From: Haplosporangium gracile
Lineage: Eukaryota; Mortierellomycota; Mortierellomycetes; Mortierellales; Mortierellaceae
DNA length: 58,004 nucleotides
Reading direction: 5' to 3'
NCBI GenBank assembly: GCA_015499985.1
Contig: JAAAUF010000132.1
Location: 1-58,004, forward strand
Shown here: in pieces, positions 23,001 to 34,003 of the stretch
Position numbering within the stretch: position 1 is the first letter of the stretch
How the letters are laid out: each line of letters starts with the position of its first letter
Translations under genes and position numbers: made by a program
The notes under the pieces: model-generated
What the model saw: only the letters and a program-made list of their open reading frames with translations
Database searches by the model: none
What the model was told of the DNA's origin: nothing

Positions 23001-25805
23001 ATGTTCACTCCCGATACTACCTCTCAGTCTGCGAAGCGATCTGCAATTGTGACCGGTCACAAAGCAAACACCACTTCGTCCATTTCTGCCTCCTCTGTCC
23101 ACCATTGGCTCCATAACTGTCTTTCACCCAGTGACGAAGCGTCAAACTTGTACCCATCCTTTCCTTTCAACGAACCGGGGTTTTCGCACAACGACCAGCA
23201 CAAGGACCATCATCATCTTCACCTTCAGCCTCATCAACACCACGGACAACAGAAACAAGATCAACACGCGCAGTCTGTTCAGCCCTACTCCCCTCATTCA
23301 CATATACTGGACGACTCTGATAAGGCGCTGTTGGCTACCATTCAGTTGGGTCCTGGATCTACCGACCGCATTCTCTCCTCTCAAACCACCAACACCACCA
23401 CCGCTGCAAACAGCCAACAGACCTTGATGTACAGCATTCCGGCCTTGTTGTCGAGTATGGAGAACAGCCATCCTTCGGCTGACTGGCAACCCAAGCAGCA
23501 ACAGCATCATCTACAGCCGCCGCAGCCTACTGGTGGACGCCGCTCACCTTTTGTTCGCCACCTGACACCTATGACTGAGCTGGACTCTGTCAGTAGTAGC
23601 GGCCATAGTAACAATGGAAACGATGACTCGCATCTCCTGAACTCGTATATGTCCGACAACCACAACCACCACCATCATGCGCTGTACTATGCCAAAAATA
23701 ACAGCAGCAACCCAACGGTCATTCTACCCGATCAAGGGACGCCTCCGCATCATCATCATCATCCTTCTTCAATGACCTACAACCACCACCGCCAATACGG
23801 CGCGGTCGACGGGCTCTCGGCGGCTTTACTCCACCTGACTCACCTGCACCACCCATTGTCGCTCTCACCCTCAGCCTCACCCCCAGACTTTCCTGGCTCA
23901 CCATACTATCCTTCTGGCACCCCGCTCCTTTCCTCATACCCACTGTCCTCAGCAGCACCATCACTTGATTATACTCCTCCTTACCATCCCAATCCTTATA
24001 GTCAGGCTGACCAAGTAACCTTTGGTGGCCTTAACGAGCCAACATTTCTTGGAGGTTCTAATTATGGCATGTACTCGCCCAACTGGTCACGCTCACGCCC
24101 GTTGAGCACACGATTGACGCCCGTTGCCCGTCGTCGTTCTCTAACTTTCCTGGAGAAGCAGTGCATACCCATGTCATCTTCCACAATTCCACCTTCATTG
24201 CCGCAATCCTCCATTATGACCCGTTGTCGATCTCAAGCCCTTCTTGGTCAAAACGCCCTCCACTCCGTGTCCAAGAAAATGACGGTCCCATCGATGGTGA
24301 CCAAACCCAAGCCCTTGCCCTTTGCCCGTCTCAGCACATCCAAGTCGTCGTTGTCAGTCTCGGTCGGTGGTGCTCGTTCTTCAACCACATCACCTTCTTC
24401 GCCCCTGAACCCTTCTAACTCGGTAGTGACCATGACTCCAAGACCGTCATCGTCCTCGTCGGGGTACACACCCTTGATCTGTGAGATCTGCAAGAAGGAG
24501 TATGCCAACAACTCGACCTTGAGACGTCATGGCAAGATCCATGCCTATGCCAACGCCTCTTCAGCCGCACGCAAAATCTGCAAGCCCCGACCTTCTTCAA
24601 CTCCTATCTCTCCTTCAGCTGGGCCCATAGGGATTGCCGACAACTCTGCAATGTCGTCTTTGGTGCATGGCGACAATGGCTCTCTTGCTGCTGGGTTGAA
24701 CTCTGGTGGGGTGTCGACAATTTCGTCTACTCTTGCGGCCGTCAACACCCATCTCCTTTCGTCTTTTTGGCCCTACCGTGACAGCCCAGCCCCCGCCCTC
24801 CCCAACAATCTCATGACCGCCGCCAGCAGCAGCGTCAGCGGCTCCATGACTGGTAACGCCACCACCTCCGGTCAGCTGCTCCAAGGTGCTGCTGCAGCTG
24901 CAGAGATGATGATTATGCCAGGCTACAATCCCGGGTATGACCCAACGATCAAGAAACCCGAATGTATCGGCTGCAACAAGCCGTTTGCGAGACGCGATAC
25001 TGTCATTTTGCATATCAAGAACCAGAAGCGAAAGTGGGACCTGTTGTGTGCCATGCTCCCTACCCTCGCGGCGTCGGCGTCGTCTACCTCCTCAATCTCA
25101 CACACCCACGGTAGTGGCAGCAGCGTCGATGGTGGAGATGCTAGTGATGGCGATGCTGATGATGGCGATAACGATGATGCGGCCTCAAGCAACAGTCGTT
25201 ACCGTCGTACATCAAGTGGGTCCAAAGGTGGAAAATTGGCGAGCACAGCGGCTCATCGGAGGAGTGTTCGTCAAAAGAAGGCCCATCCGTTCCGAGTGGC
25301 CGAGAAGTTGTGGCAGTCGACTCTTCAGAAGAAGAAGATTCAATTTGGAGCCTACAAGAAGACTCCACCCACAGTCACTTCCACAACCACGGTCACGGCC
25401 ATGTCTATGACGACAGTCAAGAGGGCATCTGCCACAGAGTCTGCAGGTCACGGTCGAAAGTCACTGTCTTCATCGTCGTTCGGTTATGGAGGTGATGACG
25501 ATGACGAGTTTGACGACAACATGCATGTCGATGAACATCGCCGTCATCTGCATCAGAACCATTCAGAAGAAGATATGGAGATTATGAACGCCTACATGGA
25601 GGCCGATGATGACGACGAGAAAGATGACGGAGATGAAGACGAGGATGGGTGGCCGAGTGAGGAAGCGTTGGAAGAGATGGATAACGCGACCAAGATTCGG
25701 TGGATGATGAGGATGGCGGTCGTGCCCCCCTGCTGGAGTGAGCGCAAAGTCCGGATCTTTGGTGTTCAGGGTGAAGTCGAAGAGGCCGTCCTTCAGGATG
25801 GGTGA
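23001..25805 (+). CDS. Zinc-finger gene A: two-finger regulatory protein
   Basis: A single exon encodes 934 residues. I start it at the ATG at 23001. The open frame continues 55 codons upstream, but only through C/T-rich leader-like sequence. Residues 1-480 are rich in His, Gln, Ser and Pro. Finger 1 is an ordinary C2H2 (C494, C497, H510, H514; CEICKKEYANNSTLRRHGKIH begins it). Finger 2 is atypical: C655-x2-C658-x12-H671-x11-C683. About 140 residues of Ser/Ala-rich sequence separate the two. After the fingers come a Ser/Asp-rich segment, a basic block (HPFRVAEKLWQSTLQKKK) and an Asp/Glu-rich region. The end is ordered-looking (NATKIRWMMRMAVVP). A sequence-specific DNA-binding role is inferred. 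It is the first of four related genes on this strand. Confidence 0.82.
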   Translation: MFTPDTTSQSAKRSAIVTGHKANTTSSISASSVHHWLHNCLSPSDEASNLYPSFPFNEPGFSHNDQHKDHHHLHLQPHQHHGQQKQDQHAQSVQPYSPHSHILDDSDKALLATIQLGPGSTDRILSSQTTNTTTAANSQQTLMYSIPALLSSMENSHPSADWQPKQQQHHLQPPQPTGGRRSPFVRHLTPMTELDSVSSSGHSNNGNDDSHLLNSYMSDNHNHHHHALYYAKNNSSNPTVILPDQGTPPHHHHHPSSMTYNHHRQYGAVDGLSAALLHLTHLHHPLSLSPSASPPDFPGSPYYPSGTPLLSSYPLSSAAPSLDYTPPYHPNPYSQADQVTFGGLNEPTFLGGSNYGMYSPNWSRSRPLSTRLTPVARRRSLTFLEKQCIPMSSSTIPPSLPQSSIMTRCRSQALLGQNALHSVSKKMTVPSMVTKPKPLPFARLSTSKSSLSVSVGGARSSTTSPSSPLNPSNSVVTMTPRPSSSSSGYTPLICEICKKEYANNSTLRRHGKIHAYANASSAARKICKPRPSSTPISPSAGPIGIADNSAMSSLVHGDNGSLAAGLNSGGVSTISSTLAAVNTHLLSSFWPYRDSPAPALPNNLMTAASSSVSGSMTGNATTSGQLLQGAAAAAEMMIMPGYNPGYDPTIKKPECIGCNKPFARRDTVILHIKNQKRKWDLLCAMLPTLAASASSTSSISHTHGSGSSVDGGDASDGDADDGDNDDAASSNSRYRRTSSGSKGGKLASTAAHRRSVRQKKAHPFRVAEKLWQSTLQKKKIQFGAYKKTPPTVTSTTTVTAMSMTTVKRASATESAGHGRKSLSSSSFGYGGDDDDEFDDNMHVDEHRRHLHQNHSEEDMEIMNAYMEADDDDEKDDGDEDEDGWPSEEALEEMDNATKIRWMMRMAVVPPCWSERKVRIFGVQGEVEEAVLQDG

Positions 25806-28010
25806 ACAAACTGGCATAAACCCAGGCCACTGATATTTTTGTTCAGTTTCCTTCTTTCTCTTTACTCCTTTTCTTTTGTTTTTTTTTGTACAAGTAGCAG
25901 TAGTTTTTTTCCTCTTCATTTTGTATTATCTTTTCATTCATTTTTGCACAGAGCATCAGCAAGCTAGGACCATTTATTCATAGACGGCACAATACATAAA
26001 ATATCTAGAAAGAAACATCAAGTTTCTTCCGCGTATCTGGTTTGAGTGTGGTACTTACACTGGGATGGAGGGTGGGAAAATTGACAACGAGAGTGGAAGT
26101 GAGAGTGAGAGCAGCACATTAGAGGGTCATCGCGCATGAGCTGAGAATTGATACCGGTTGCTTTGTTTTTTTATATTCTCTCCATGTTCGTGCTCTCCTT
26201 TTTCTTCCTTTGCTTGCCTGCGTTCCTTTTTTTTTTTTTTTTTGCGTGGGTGTGTTTTGTGGGAGGCCGCGTGGCGAATAGGTGTTACCAAATGGGAAAA
26301 AAGGACCGAGGCCTAAGCCCAAAGGAGAGAATATGATGGAGGTGGAGATGTGGGGTTTGCAGGCACGAAGGAGGGGAAGCAGTGGCACGTCCAAGGCGAA
26401 GGAGGGCGAGGGGAGGGAAAGCAAATCAAGCAAGGGTAAGGCGAGGGGAGGGTAGGCGCTTTTTTTTTATGTGCATGTTGTTCAAAGTAGATATCTCGAA
26501 AAAAAAAAAGTTGAATCACTGCCATAGAAGAAGGAGGGCGGTTGTTAAAGTGTACGTTCTGTTCTCTTGGCAATCTCTTTTCTTGGTTTTTTACCTTCTG
26601 TTAAACCTCTTTTGGCGTGGCGGGATTTCAGCCCACAGGTGGTATGCCGAACATGACTGTTTTCCCACAGGCGTCGTATTTGACGTAGATGGGACAAGAG
26701 GAAAAGGAGAGATGCAAAAGCCAGTGGTTTCTTCTCGTGCAGGGCGTCGCTCTGTACTGGACAAAGGTTGGCGTCACACGTTCTCTGTACCTGAAGCAAA
26801 TAGGGATAGAGGAGAAGAGGAAATCTCTTTGCTCTCTACTTTTGGATGTTCGGACAAGGTTCAGGGATGAGAAGAAAAAGGTTTGTACTTGGCGAGTGCT
26901 ACCAGGGTCGTGCGCTCATGTTTTTTTCTTGGGCAAAGAACACAAAGGGGGGCGGCTAGCAGGAATTCAGGCAGGCGGGAACAGTGCCCTTGTGTTGGAA
27001 CAGGGAAAATGTAAATAAACAACCACGAATGCCCAAAAAGCGCTTACAGGGGTTTGGCATGGTCGAAAGATCGGCATGCACGGGAAGAAATTGGTAAAAC
27101 AGACAAAAATCTGCCACGACTTACTTTCAGAGGAACGTACGTTGTTCTATTTACCATCGAGAGGGGGGAAGACTGACAGACTAGGCTGGATTGAGAAGAA
27201 CAGTCTTAAAGGGCGGACCGACGGATGGAAAGAAAGTATTTTCCGTGATGCAAAGATGTCAGATAACTACAATTGACTGAGCGTGCGTGTATGTTTGCAA
27301 ACAAAGAAAAACAAAAAAAAGCAGGGGTGATTGAGACGCTACTTTGGATTTATGGGCCATCTGCGTAAATACTTTTTTTTTCTCTCCTTTGGTTTATGTT
27401 GACTGACGGCCAATTGCTTTGTTAACACCCCTCAAGAGGCAGGGGGAAAGTAAAAAAAAAAAGCAGCACAATCGCATTGTGTGCTTTGTCATTTTGTTTC
27501 TCACTCTTTCCTGCCTCCGAACACAAGTAAAAAAAAGAAGAGAGTTAGTGGGTAAACGACAACACGGGCTAACGAGCCAACCTCTCCCCTTTTCTAACCC
27601 CTGACAATCTCTTCTGTTTCCCTTTTTTTTCCTTTTTCACTTCTGGTCTTTCGGGATAAAGACAGGGTAAAGACTAGGAGGGTCTGTCTTTCTCTCCTGT
27701 GTTGTTATTGTCGCGCATTGTGTACAAATCTCTCTCTCTCTACCTTTCCCCTCCTTTGATCTGTTACCAGGAATAGGGGAACAAAGCAGACATGAGAACA
27801 ATGAGAAAAAGTGAGGGACAACAAAGAAAAGTAAGCAGCTATAAAACTCCTCCCCTCCCCTTTTTTTTTCTTCACACTTTTTATTCATTGCTTTAACAAT
27901 TCCTCTTCGCCTCTCATTATTTTCGGCTATTATCACTCTACAGCTTCAATATTCAATTATCTCCTTATCAACAACAAACACGCTAACACTGTCGAAAGGA
28001 AACAACACAC
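25806..28010. other. Intergenic region between zinc-finger genes A and B
   Basis: It holds the 3' end of gene A and the upstream region of gene B, with T-runs at 26227-26243, purine-rich sequence around 26330-26460, and a C/T-rich leader at about 27847-28010. I see no coding exon. Confidence 0.6.
27840..27846 (+). promoter_or_regulatory. Candidate TATA box for zinc-finger gene B
   Basis: TATAAAA, 165 nt before the start codon of gene B and directly followed by a C/T-rich tract, the usual transcription-start context in this window. Confidence 0.45.
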
Positions 28011-29710
28011 ATGGAGAACACCGAGTACCAGAATGTCACTGTCAGCATGCCATACCTGATCTCCACCATGAGCCCAGCCCTTACCGCTTCCGAGAACGAC
28101 TCGCCCTATTCCGTTCATAACCTGCTTGAGCATGACGGATTGATGTCTGTCAATGGCGAACTTTTCGGTCATGCCCTTCTTCATGGGCTGGAGCACTCTT
28201 CGTCGTCGTCGTCGTCATCATCGCTTCAAGCTCATTCTCCGATCCAATGGTTTGATCCAAGCACACTGTCCGGCCTGTGTTTCCTCTCTACTTCTTCGGA
28301 CGCACAGCAGCAGCAGCAACTGCAGCAGCAGTCACTCGGACAACAACAACAACTGCAGCAGCAGCAACAGCAACAGCACTATCAACAACAACAAGCACCA
28401 CTGCATTATTCACTCCCACCACAAAATTACGCCATGCAGCAGCAGCATCACCAGTTCCACTTGGAACAGCAGCAACACCTCTACACAGAAAAGGGCATTG
28501 GCTCACCCGAAATGCGATCATCGCCATCTTTATTTCCAACCCGAGATTTATCATCGACTTCAATGATCTCACTTCCATGCCATCATCCCACCAAGGTTCT
28601 GCTGAACCGACCTGTCATGCCCGTGGACCAGCTCTCTATGGAATTTTCAACCTGCCGATCAGTCTTTTTTGACCGCCTCTCCAGTCCTGAAGAAACCTCG
28701 CCCATCCCGGACCAAGCGTTCTTTGACATGACCACCGACGACGAGACCGCTTCCGGATGCTACAGTCCCATGTTGATGTCCGGCGAGATGTACCCCAACA
28801 CCAACCACAAGAACGACACGATTGCGATGGAGCATCTCAATATCTCTGGATCGACTTCAACATCGTCTATTCCTCAGCGAAGGAGAAGGATACCACCTTC
28901 TTTGGACCATAAGTCAACCCCGACAGCGACCTTGGAGCAGATCATGTTATTCTCCCCCAATGCTACCGCTGCCTTGACTGTGGGCCCTGTCATGCTGTCA
29001 CCTTCATTGTCATCTTCTTCGTCCTCCTCGCTGTTGACGATGCCTGCGCTCTCTTCGCCTTTGAAGCAGCATTTCAGCTTCTCGACCTCCTCATCGGATT
29101 CGGACAGTCGCGAGGAAGAAAAGGAAGGAGTGAGGGTGATCGGATCTTCCTCTTCATCACCTTCTACCTCTGCAGCAGCGCCAGCAAAGAAAAGGCGTGA
29201 GCGTAAGCCTTCCAAAAGCGGACAAAACAAACCCAAGCACCCCCCCATCAAACTGCCTGTACGTTATATTAGTTTTCTTATCTCTTACTACAAATTCGAC
29301 AATGGTTCTTTAGGAACACGCCTTTTTCTATGAGTTCACAGATTTATCTAACCTAGATTCATTTTCCTTCAATTTCCCAGTGCCTCTTCCCAGGCTGCAA
29401 AACAATATGTTCAAGTCTACCATCGCTATCACGTCACGCCGAGGCCCACAGGTGGCGTGGACTTTACGCACCTGTGCGATGTGAGGCCTGTCAGAGCGCG
29501 CTCTCGAATGAGTTTTCAGTCCAACGACACATTGTCCGATCGCAGCTCAACTCGCGATGTCGCCGCCTGCGCGTGTACAGCATCATGATGTCCGAGACTG
29601 AGATTGAGACCAGTGTACGGTTCTACCCGAAACGCGCTCATGGCAAGAAGACAGTCGAGATTGACTTGAACTATGCTCGTGCTCGATACCTCGGCGATTC
29701 TCCTCAGTGA
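28011..29710 (+). CDS. Zinc-finger gene B: two-finger regulatory protein
   Basis: Two exons (28011-29258 and 29381-29710) encode 525 residues. The intron is 122 nt, phase 0, and ends in TTTCCCAG. Residues 60-165 contain a Ser run and a long interrupted Gln tract coded by mixed CAG and CAA. A basic block (KKRRERKPSKSGQNKPKH) precedes the fingers. The first finger begins exactly at the second exon: C417-x4-C422-x12-H435-x3-H439. After ten residues comes the atypical second finger: C450-x2-C453-x12-H466-x9-C476. A short tail of 49 residues follows, ending YLGDSPQ. Without the splice the frame runs into stops at 29331. The architecture matches genes C and D closely. I infer a nuclear transcription factor; targets are unknown. 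Confidence 0.82.
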
Positions 29711-31270
29711 TAAACGATTCTTGTTTATGATATCCTACGTCCATATTTAACATATACCCTATCTTAGACTTTTTAAACTTCTCATTTCCTTTTTTTATTT
29801 TTGTGGCCATCAATCACATATGACGCATTCAGGCTACTTAGCTTAGAGTACGTTCCAAACTTTCTTGTTGTTTCTACAACTTGTTTTGTCTGTAGATGAA
29901 GCGTAGAGAAAAGTTGTGGTAGGCAATAAGTCATCGGTTCCTGCCTGAAACGAAGAAAAAGAGATTGCTTACCACTGTGGTGTCCTAAGTTCACATGAAC
30001 GCCATATGTAATTGGCAGACCACCAGAAGTGAAAAAAAGAAGCTACAGTTGGTCATTGCTCCTCCCACGGTGGATTCCCTCGCAGGAAGAAGAATGTTCA
30101 TTTAGGCAGTGGTCCACACTTATCGACAAAAGAGATACTTTGCGTGCCCGAGATGAATCATCCAAAACAAAACTATGGGCATCAAAATAACTTACGGGTA
30201 GAATTAAATCTAATTTATTGGCGTGTTTTTTGCCTTGTACTGTCAATTGAAAACCACGTTGTTTTTCTAGGGGGTTATAGGCAGAGTCATTAAGGTCAAG
30301 TTTTATTCTTCGCTCGAGCTCAGCTTTCTTCTCCTTCCCACCTTCTACACATTTCTGGTGTGACCGCAAATCACCGTGAGAGTAAAGGGTTCCAGCCTCT
30401 TTCTTTATTTCCCTTTCACATAATTTCGACTTTTTTCCATTTGCTCAGCCTCTTTATTCTGTGAGAAAAGTATCGTAATGGAAGTTTTTGTGGAGCCATG
30501 AAACAAAATGAGCGTTTATGTAAAGTCGCCATAGACCCTTGAAGGAGTCTACAAGCATCCGCGAAGAAAAAAGTGTGTGGACCCCTTTCTTCATCTTCAT
30601 ACTCTACAGTCCCTCCGGCTCAATTTTCAATTGGTATCATATGCATAAACAAGCAACTGAATCGAACTGAGGTAATTGCAGGGAGGCTATGTTGCTGTGT
30701 GTATCTGCAATTGAAAACTGTTACGCGTCGCCACTTTCTTTTGACCCTATGGATATCCAAAAAGAATATTCGTTCAACTTTTTTCACTCTTTGTCACATA
30801 TCCTCTCTTTAATTCTCTAGTCTGGAAGGCTAGCAAGATCGCGTTTGCCTTGGAATGGAGAAAGAAGGAGAATACGGATATCGTTGATGGCAGTTGTGCG
30901 CATCTACTGCTTGACTATAACGGCTCGTAATATTCTTTAACATAGCCTCTTTGTCTCTTTTGATAAATAAACGAGTCTTCATCTTGACAATTTTTACTGT
31001 CTCTTTTTGCGTCCTCCCTACTCTTCTTTCCGATAGCCAGCTTTCACCTTCCTTTTCGACCTCACAATAACGACTCTTCACCTTCAACCCCGTGCTCTTT
31101 GTCTTTTTCACTTCCATTCCAATTACACTTTCACCACACCTATATACCACCCTCGAAACCTTTGCACCACCCATATCTCATCCTTTCATTCATTTTCATC
31201 CCTTACTCTTTCATTTCCATAGTACAAAGAACCTTTCGCCCAACTACACAAACGTACAAAGAACAAAAAA
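29711..31270. other. Intergenic region between zinc-finger genes B and C
   Basis: Apart from a weak minus-strand coding-like stretch at 29782-30444 (listed separately) I see no gene. A C/T-rich leader for gene C runs from about 31020 to 31260, with TATATA at 31141-31146. Confidence 0.55.
29782..30444 (-). pseudogene. Possible gene relic, one in-frame stop
   Basis: On the minus strand one frame stays open from 30444 to the stop at 29782 except for a single TAG at 30045-30043, about 220 codons in all. Composition is mixed and not low-complexity, with pieces such as YSHGDLRSHQKC, LDLILPVSYFDAHSFVLDD and LPITYGVHVNLGHHSGK. The 5' boundary is a TGA, and there is no clear start codon near it. It might be a pseudogene, a fragment of a mobile element, or chance. 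I recognise no family. Confidence 0.25.
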
Positions 31271-33238
31271 ATGAACAACAAACCACTGAAGGGGTGCATT
31301 CACACCACTCTGTCTAACGCAGGCGAAATCATCGACGACCTTCCATCCTTTTCAGCTTGGCCCTCTTACGATGGAACAGGCGGATTTGCAGCACCATCTC
31401 TTCTCGAAAAACAGCAGCAGCAACAGCAACAAGATGGCTTTGTGTTCATGACCAACGTCAAGCAAAAACATCAAGTCCATCCCTTCGACGTTATATATAC
31501 CGCCGATTCCCTTTCTCCTCCCTTCAACTCGACTGCCACCCCCTTCGACAATTTGATCAACTCCTCTCCCCCTCACGCCGACTACTCAAGCAACAACACA
31601 CTTGCCGACTTTGACAGCTGCTACATTAGCGAAATTAAAGATCCCAACGACAGCAAGAACATTGCAGACACAATTGACTTCAACGGCCTGTTTGACCACC
31701 CTGACACATCTTACAAACACGACATCAACATCGAGAGCGCTCAAAAAAACGACATGGAATTTTTTATGACCACCTACATCACCAAGAGCGCCGCCGCTCT
31801 CAACGTCACCAACCCTTCACCCTCCTCTATACATCCCTATCTGACCATGAGCCGATCCTCCAGCTTCACCAGCGCAGTCTCGTACATCGATCCCGCCCTT
31901 CTTACCAAGAAAAATAACAACAGCGACAGCAACGATACCCCTTCAGGATACGCCACCGAATCCAGCCTTTCGACTCCTCAGACTTCCTGTCTCTCGTCCT
32001 TTTCCAATGACGGTTTGAAGTCCGAGGATGACAGCTACGCGACCATGCGGACCATGTTTGAGAACAGCCTCCGAATGGGTTCTCCCGAATTTGGATCGTA
32101 TTCCATCGACCAATTTAAGTCCCAGCCTCCTTCCTCTTCGTTTTCTGTCGCCTCTGACGCTTCTGCCGCTGCCTCTGCTCCAGGAACTTCTTTTCATGCC
32201 AACCCTCTGACGTCTCAGGATATTTACATGGCTAACGGGTCTGTCATCCGCTTTGACGGGGCCTTATTCAGACCTGTGCCGAGTACCACTACCACTACGA
32301 CCACGGCTGTTATGAACGACGCTCACATCTCCTCGGGTCTAACTATGGCCGAACCAACCCTGCCATTGTCGCCGTCGATGATAATGATGGGTTCTCACCA
32401 GGACATGGCCACTGCTGCTTCGATTGATGCCACCACTGCCTACTATGGCTCAACGAGCTTGGGCCCATTCCCTTACAACCAGAGGTTCCCTTCAATCAAC
32501 GACTCTTTCAAGGCTTATAACAAGTCACCCTACCACAAACATCCCCCCCAAGAGACTGCCGCAAGCACGACTGATTCCATCGCATTTGCTGCTGCCCTGT
32601 TGACCCCTCAACTTGATCGACGTGGTTCAGCCGATTCTAGCTACTCGACAGCTTCTGTCGCGTGCAGAAAATCCAAACGTTTGATTGACAGCCACAGTCG
32701 TCACAGAAGTGCCATTTCCTTCAAAGACTTTGATGAGCGCAATCACAAACGACCTCCAACATCGCTTTCGTACTCTCCCTCATCGTCCTTACCATCGGCG
32801 TCCTCTTTGTCAACCTTCGCTCCCGATTCCTTTTCGTCCTGCGGCTCTCCGTCCATGCCCCCTCCCTCCTCAAAGCCCTCGTCCTTGTCCTCGTCCATAA
32901 AGTACCGCAAGGACAAGAACGGCGAATTCCAATGTCCCTATGCCGGATGCGACTACCGATACAATCTCAAGCGCGAATTCAACCGCCACCGCAACGTCCA
33001 CGTCTTTGCCGGAAAAGACAAGTACCGTTGCATGAACTGTAGCAGTGGACTGTGCAGACTGGACTCTGTCAAGCGGCACATGGAGGCCAAGGGCAAGGCC
33101 GAGTGTCTGAGGAAGGGATTTTATGAGGAGTTTCATGAGAGCGGGCAGTACTCTTTGATCCGCAAGTGTAAATCGACCTGGTATGAGGCCGCTGCTGCTG
33201 CGCGTGCTACTTCTTTGAAGGGCAAGGTCAAGGCCTGA
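31271..33238 (+). CDS. Zinc-finger gene C: two-finger regulatory protein
   Basis: One exon encodes 655 residues. Residues 1-540 are Ser/Thr/Pro/Asp-rich with a Gln run near residue 43 and a basic patch (CRKSKRLIDSHSRHRS) at about 465. Finger 1 has the widened first pair: C555-x4-C560-x12-H573-x3-H577. Nine residues later comes the atypical second finger C587-x2-C590-x12-H603-x8-C612. The tail (EEFHESGQYSLIRKCKSTW) is short and ends in basic residues. Finger spacing and C-terminal placement match gene B. The start codon follows an A-rich CAAAAAA context and a C/T-rich leader with TATATA at 31141. An AATAAAA lies about 110 nt after the stop. I infer a DNA-binding regulator. Confidence 0.83.
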   Translation: MNNKPLKGCIHTTLSNAGEIIDDLPSFSAWPSYDGTGGFAAPSLLEKQQQQQQQDGFVFMTNVKQKHQVHPFDVIYTADSLSPPFNSTATPFDNLINSSPPHADYSSNNTLADFDSCYISEIKDPNDSKNIADTIDFNGLFDHPDTSYKHDINIESAQKNDMEFFMTTYITKSAAALNVTNPSPSSIHPYLTMSRSSSFTSAVSYIDPALLTKKNNNSDSNDTPSGYATESSLSTPQTSCLSSFSNDGLKSEDDSYATMRTMFENSLRMGSPEFGSYSIDQFKSQPPSSSFSVASDASAAASAPGTSFHANPLTSQDIYMANGSVIRFDGALFRPVPSTTTTTTTAVMNDAHISSGLTMAEPTLPLSPSMIMMGSHQDMATAASIDATTAYYGSTSLGPFPYNQRFPSINDSFKAYNKSPYHKHPPQETAASTTDSIAFAAALLTPQLDRRGSADSSYSTASVACRKSKRLIDSHSRHRSAISFKDFDERNHKRPPTSLSYSPSSSLPSASSLSTFAPDSFSSCGSPSMPPPSSKPSSLSSSIKYRKDKNGEFQCPYAGCDYRYNLKREFNRHRNVHVFAGKDKYRCMNCSSGLCRLDSVKRHMEAKGKAECLRKGFYEEFHESGQYSLIRKCKSTWYEAAAAARATSLKGKVKA

Positions 33239-34003
33239 TGACCATGCTTCCTTTTTTTGTAGTTTTTTTGTACGACTTTGTATATTTCTTCTGTCTCTTT
33301 TTTTCTCCTTTCCGCTTTTTGTAAAGCATGTGTATGTACGCTGCAAGAAAATAAAAGTAAAATAGAATTTGCAAAAACAATAACGATTGAACAACGAGAG
33401 AATAATGTAAACTTAGGTTGGGACGGGTGAACTGTGACCAAAGGGGGCAAAAATATGCCCATGGCTTCATTTAAGTTTGATCGATTGCTTCTCTCTTTTC
33501 GGGCAGTGTGTTCCTGACGTTTATCATTTTAAATCCAATTTTCCTTTATTGTCCGTTCATTTTTTTTTACCTACAAGATCCCTTTTGTTGTGGATGTGGT
33601 GATGATTGCATTGGACAGAAAAGAACATGAGTGTTTTTACTATTTTTAAGCAAAGAAAAACAGGCCTCGATTTTTATGGTGATAGCGGTGGTCATGATCA
33701 CTGACACCAATAAGGTCTGATCATTCATTTATCAACGATCAAAACTCAGGCACGAACCGAACCAGATTTTTTTTTTTTTTTTCAGGTACAATTCAGCAGG
33801 TTCAACCTTAAAACCCAGTCACGCAGGGTCTTCAGACTGGCGGTGCTGGTTGGCATCGTCCCACTTTTTTTTTTTTTTTTTTTTTTTCATGAAGATCGAA
33901 TGCAGAGGTAGCACGTCCGATTTTGCATCACCTCATCTCCCTTTCTCTTTCTTTCTTTCTCCCCTCTCCCTCAACTCCCTTCTCTGTAAAACGAAAAACG
34001 CAA
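33239..34003. other. Intergenic region between gene C and mevalonate kinase
   Basis: It holds the 3' UTR of gene C with AATAAAA near 33349, then T-runs at 33767-33782 and 33865-33887, and a C/T-rich leader at about 33930-33990 before the mevalonate kinase start. Confidence 0.65.
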
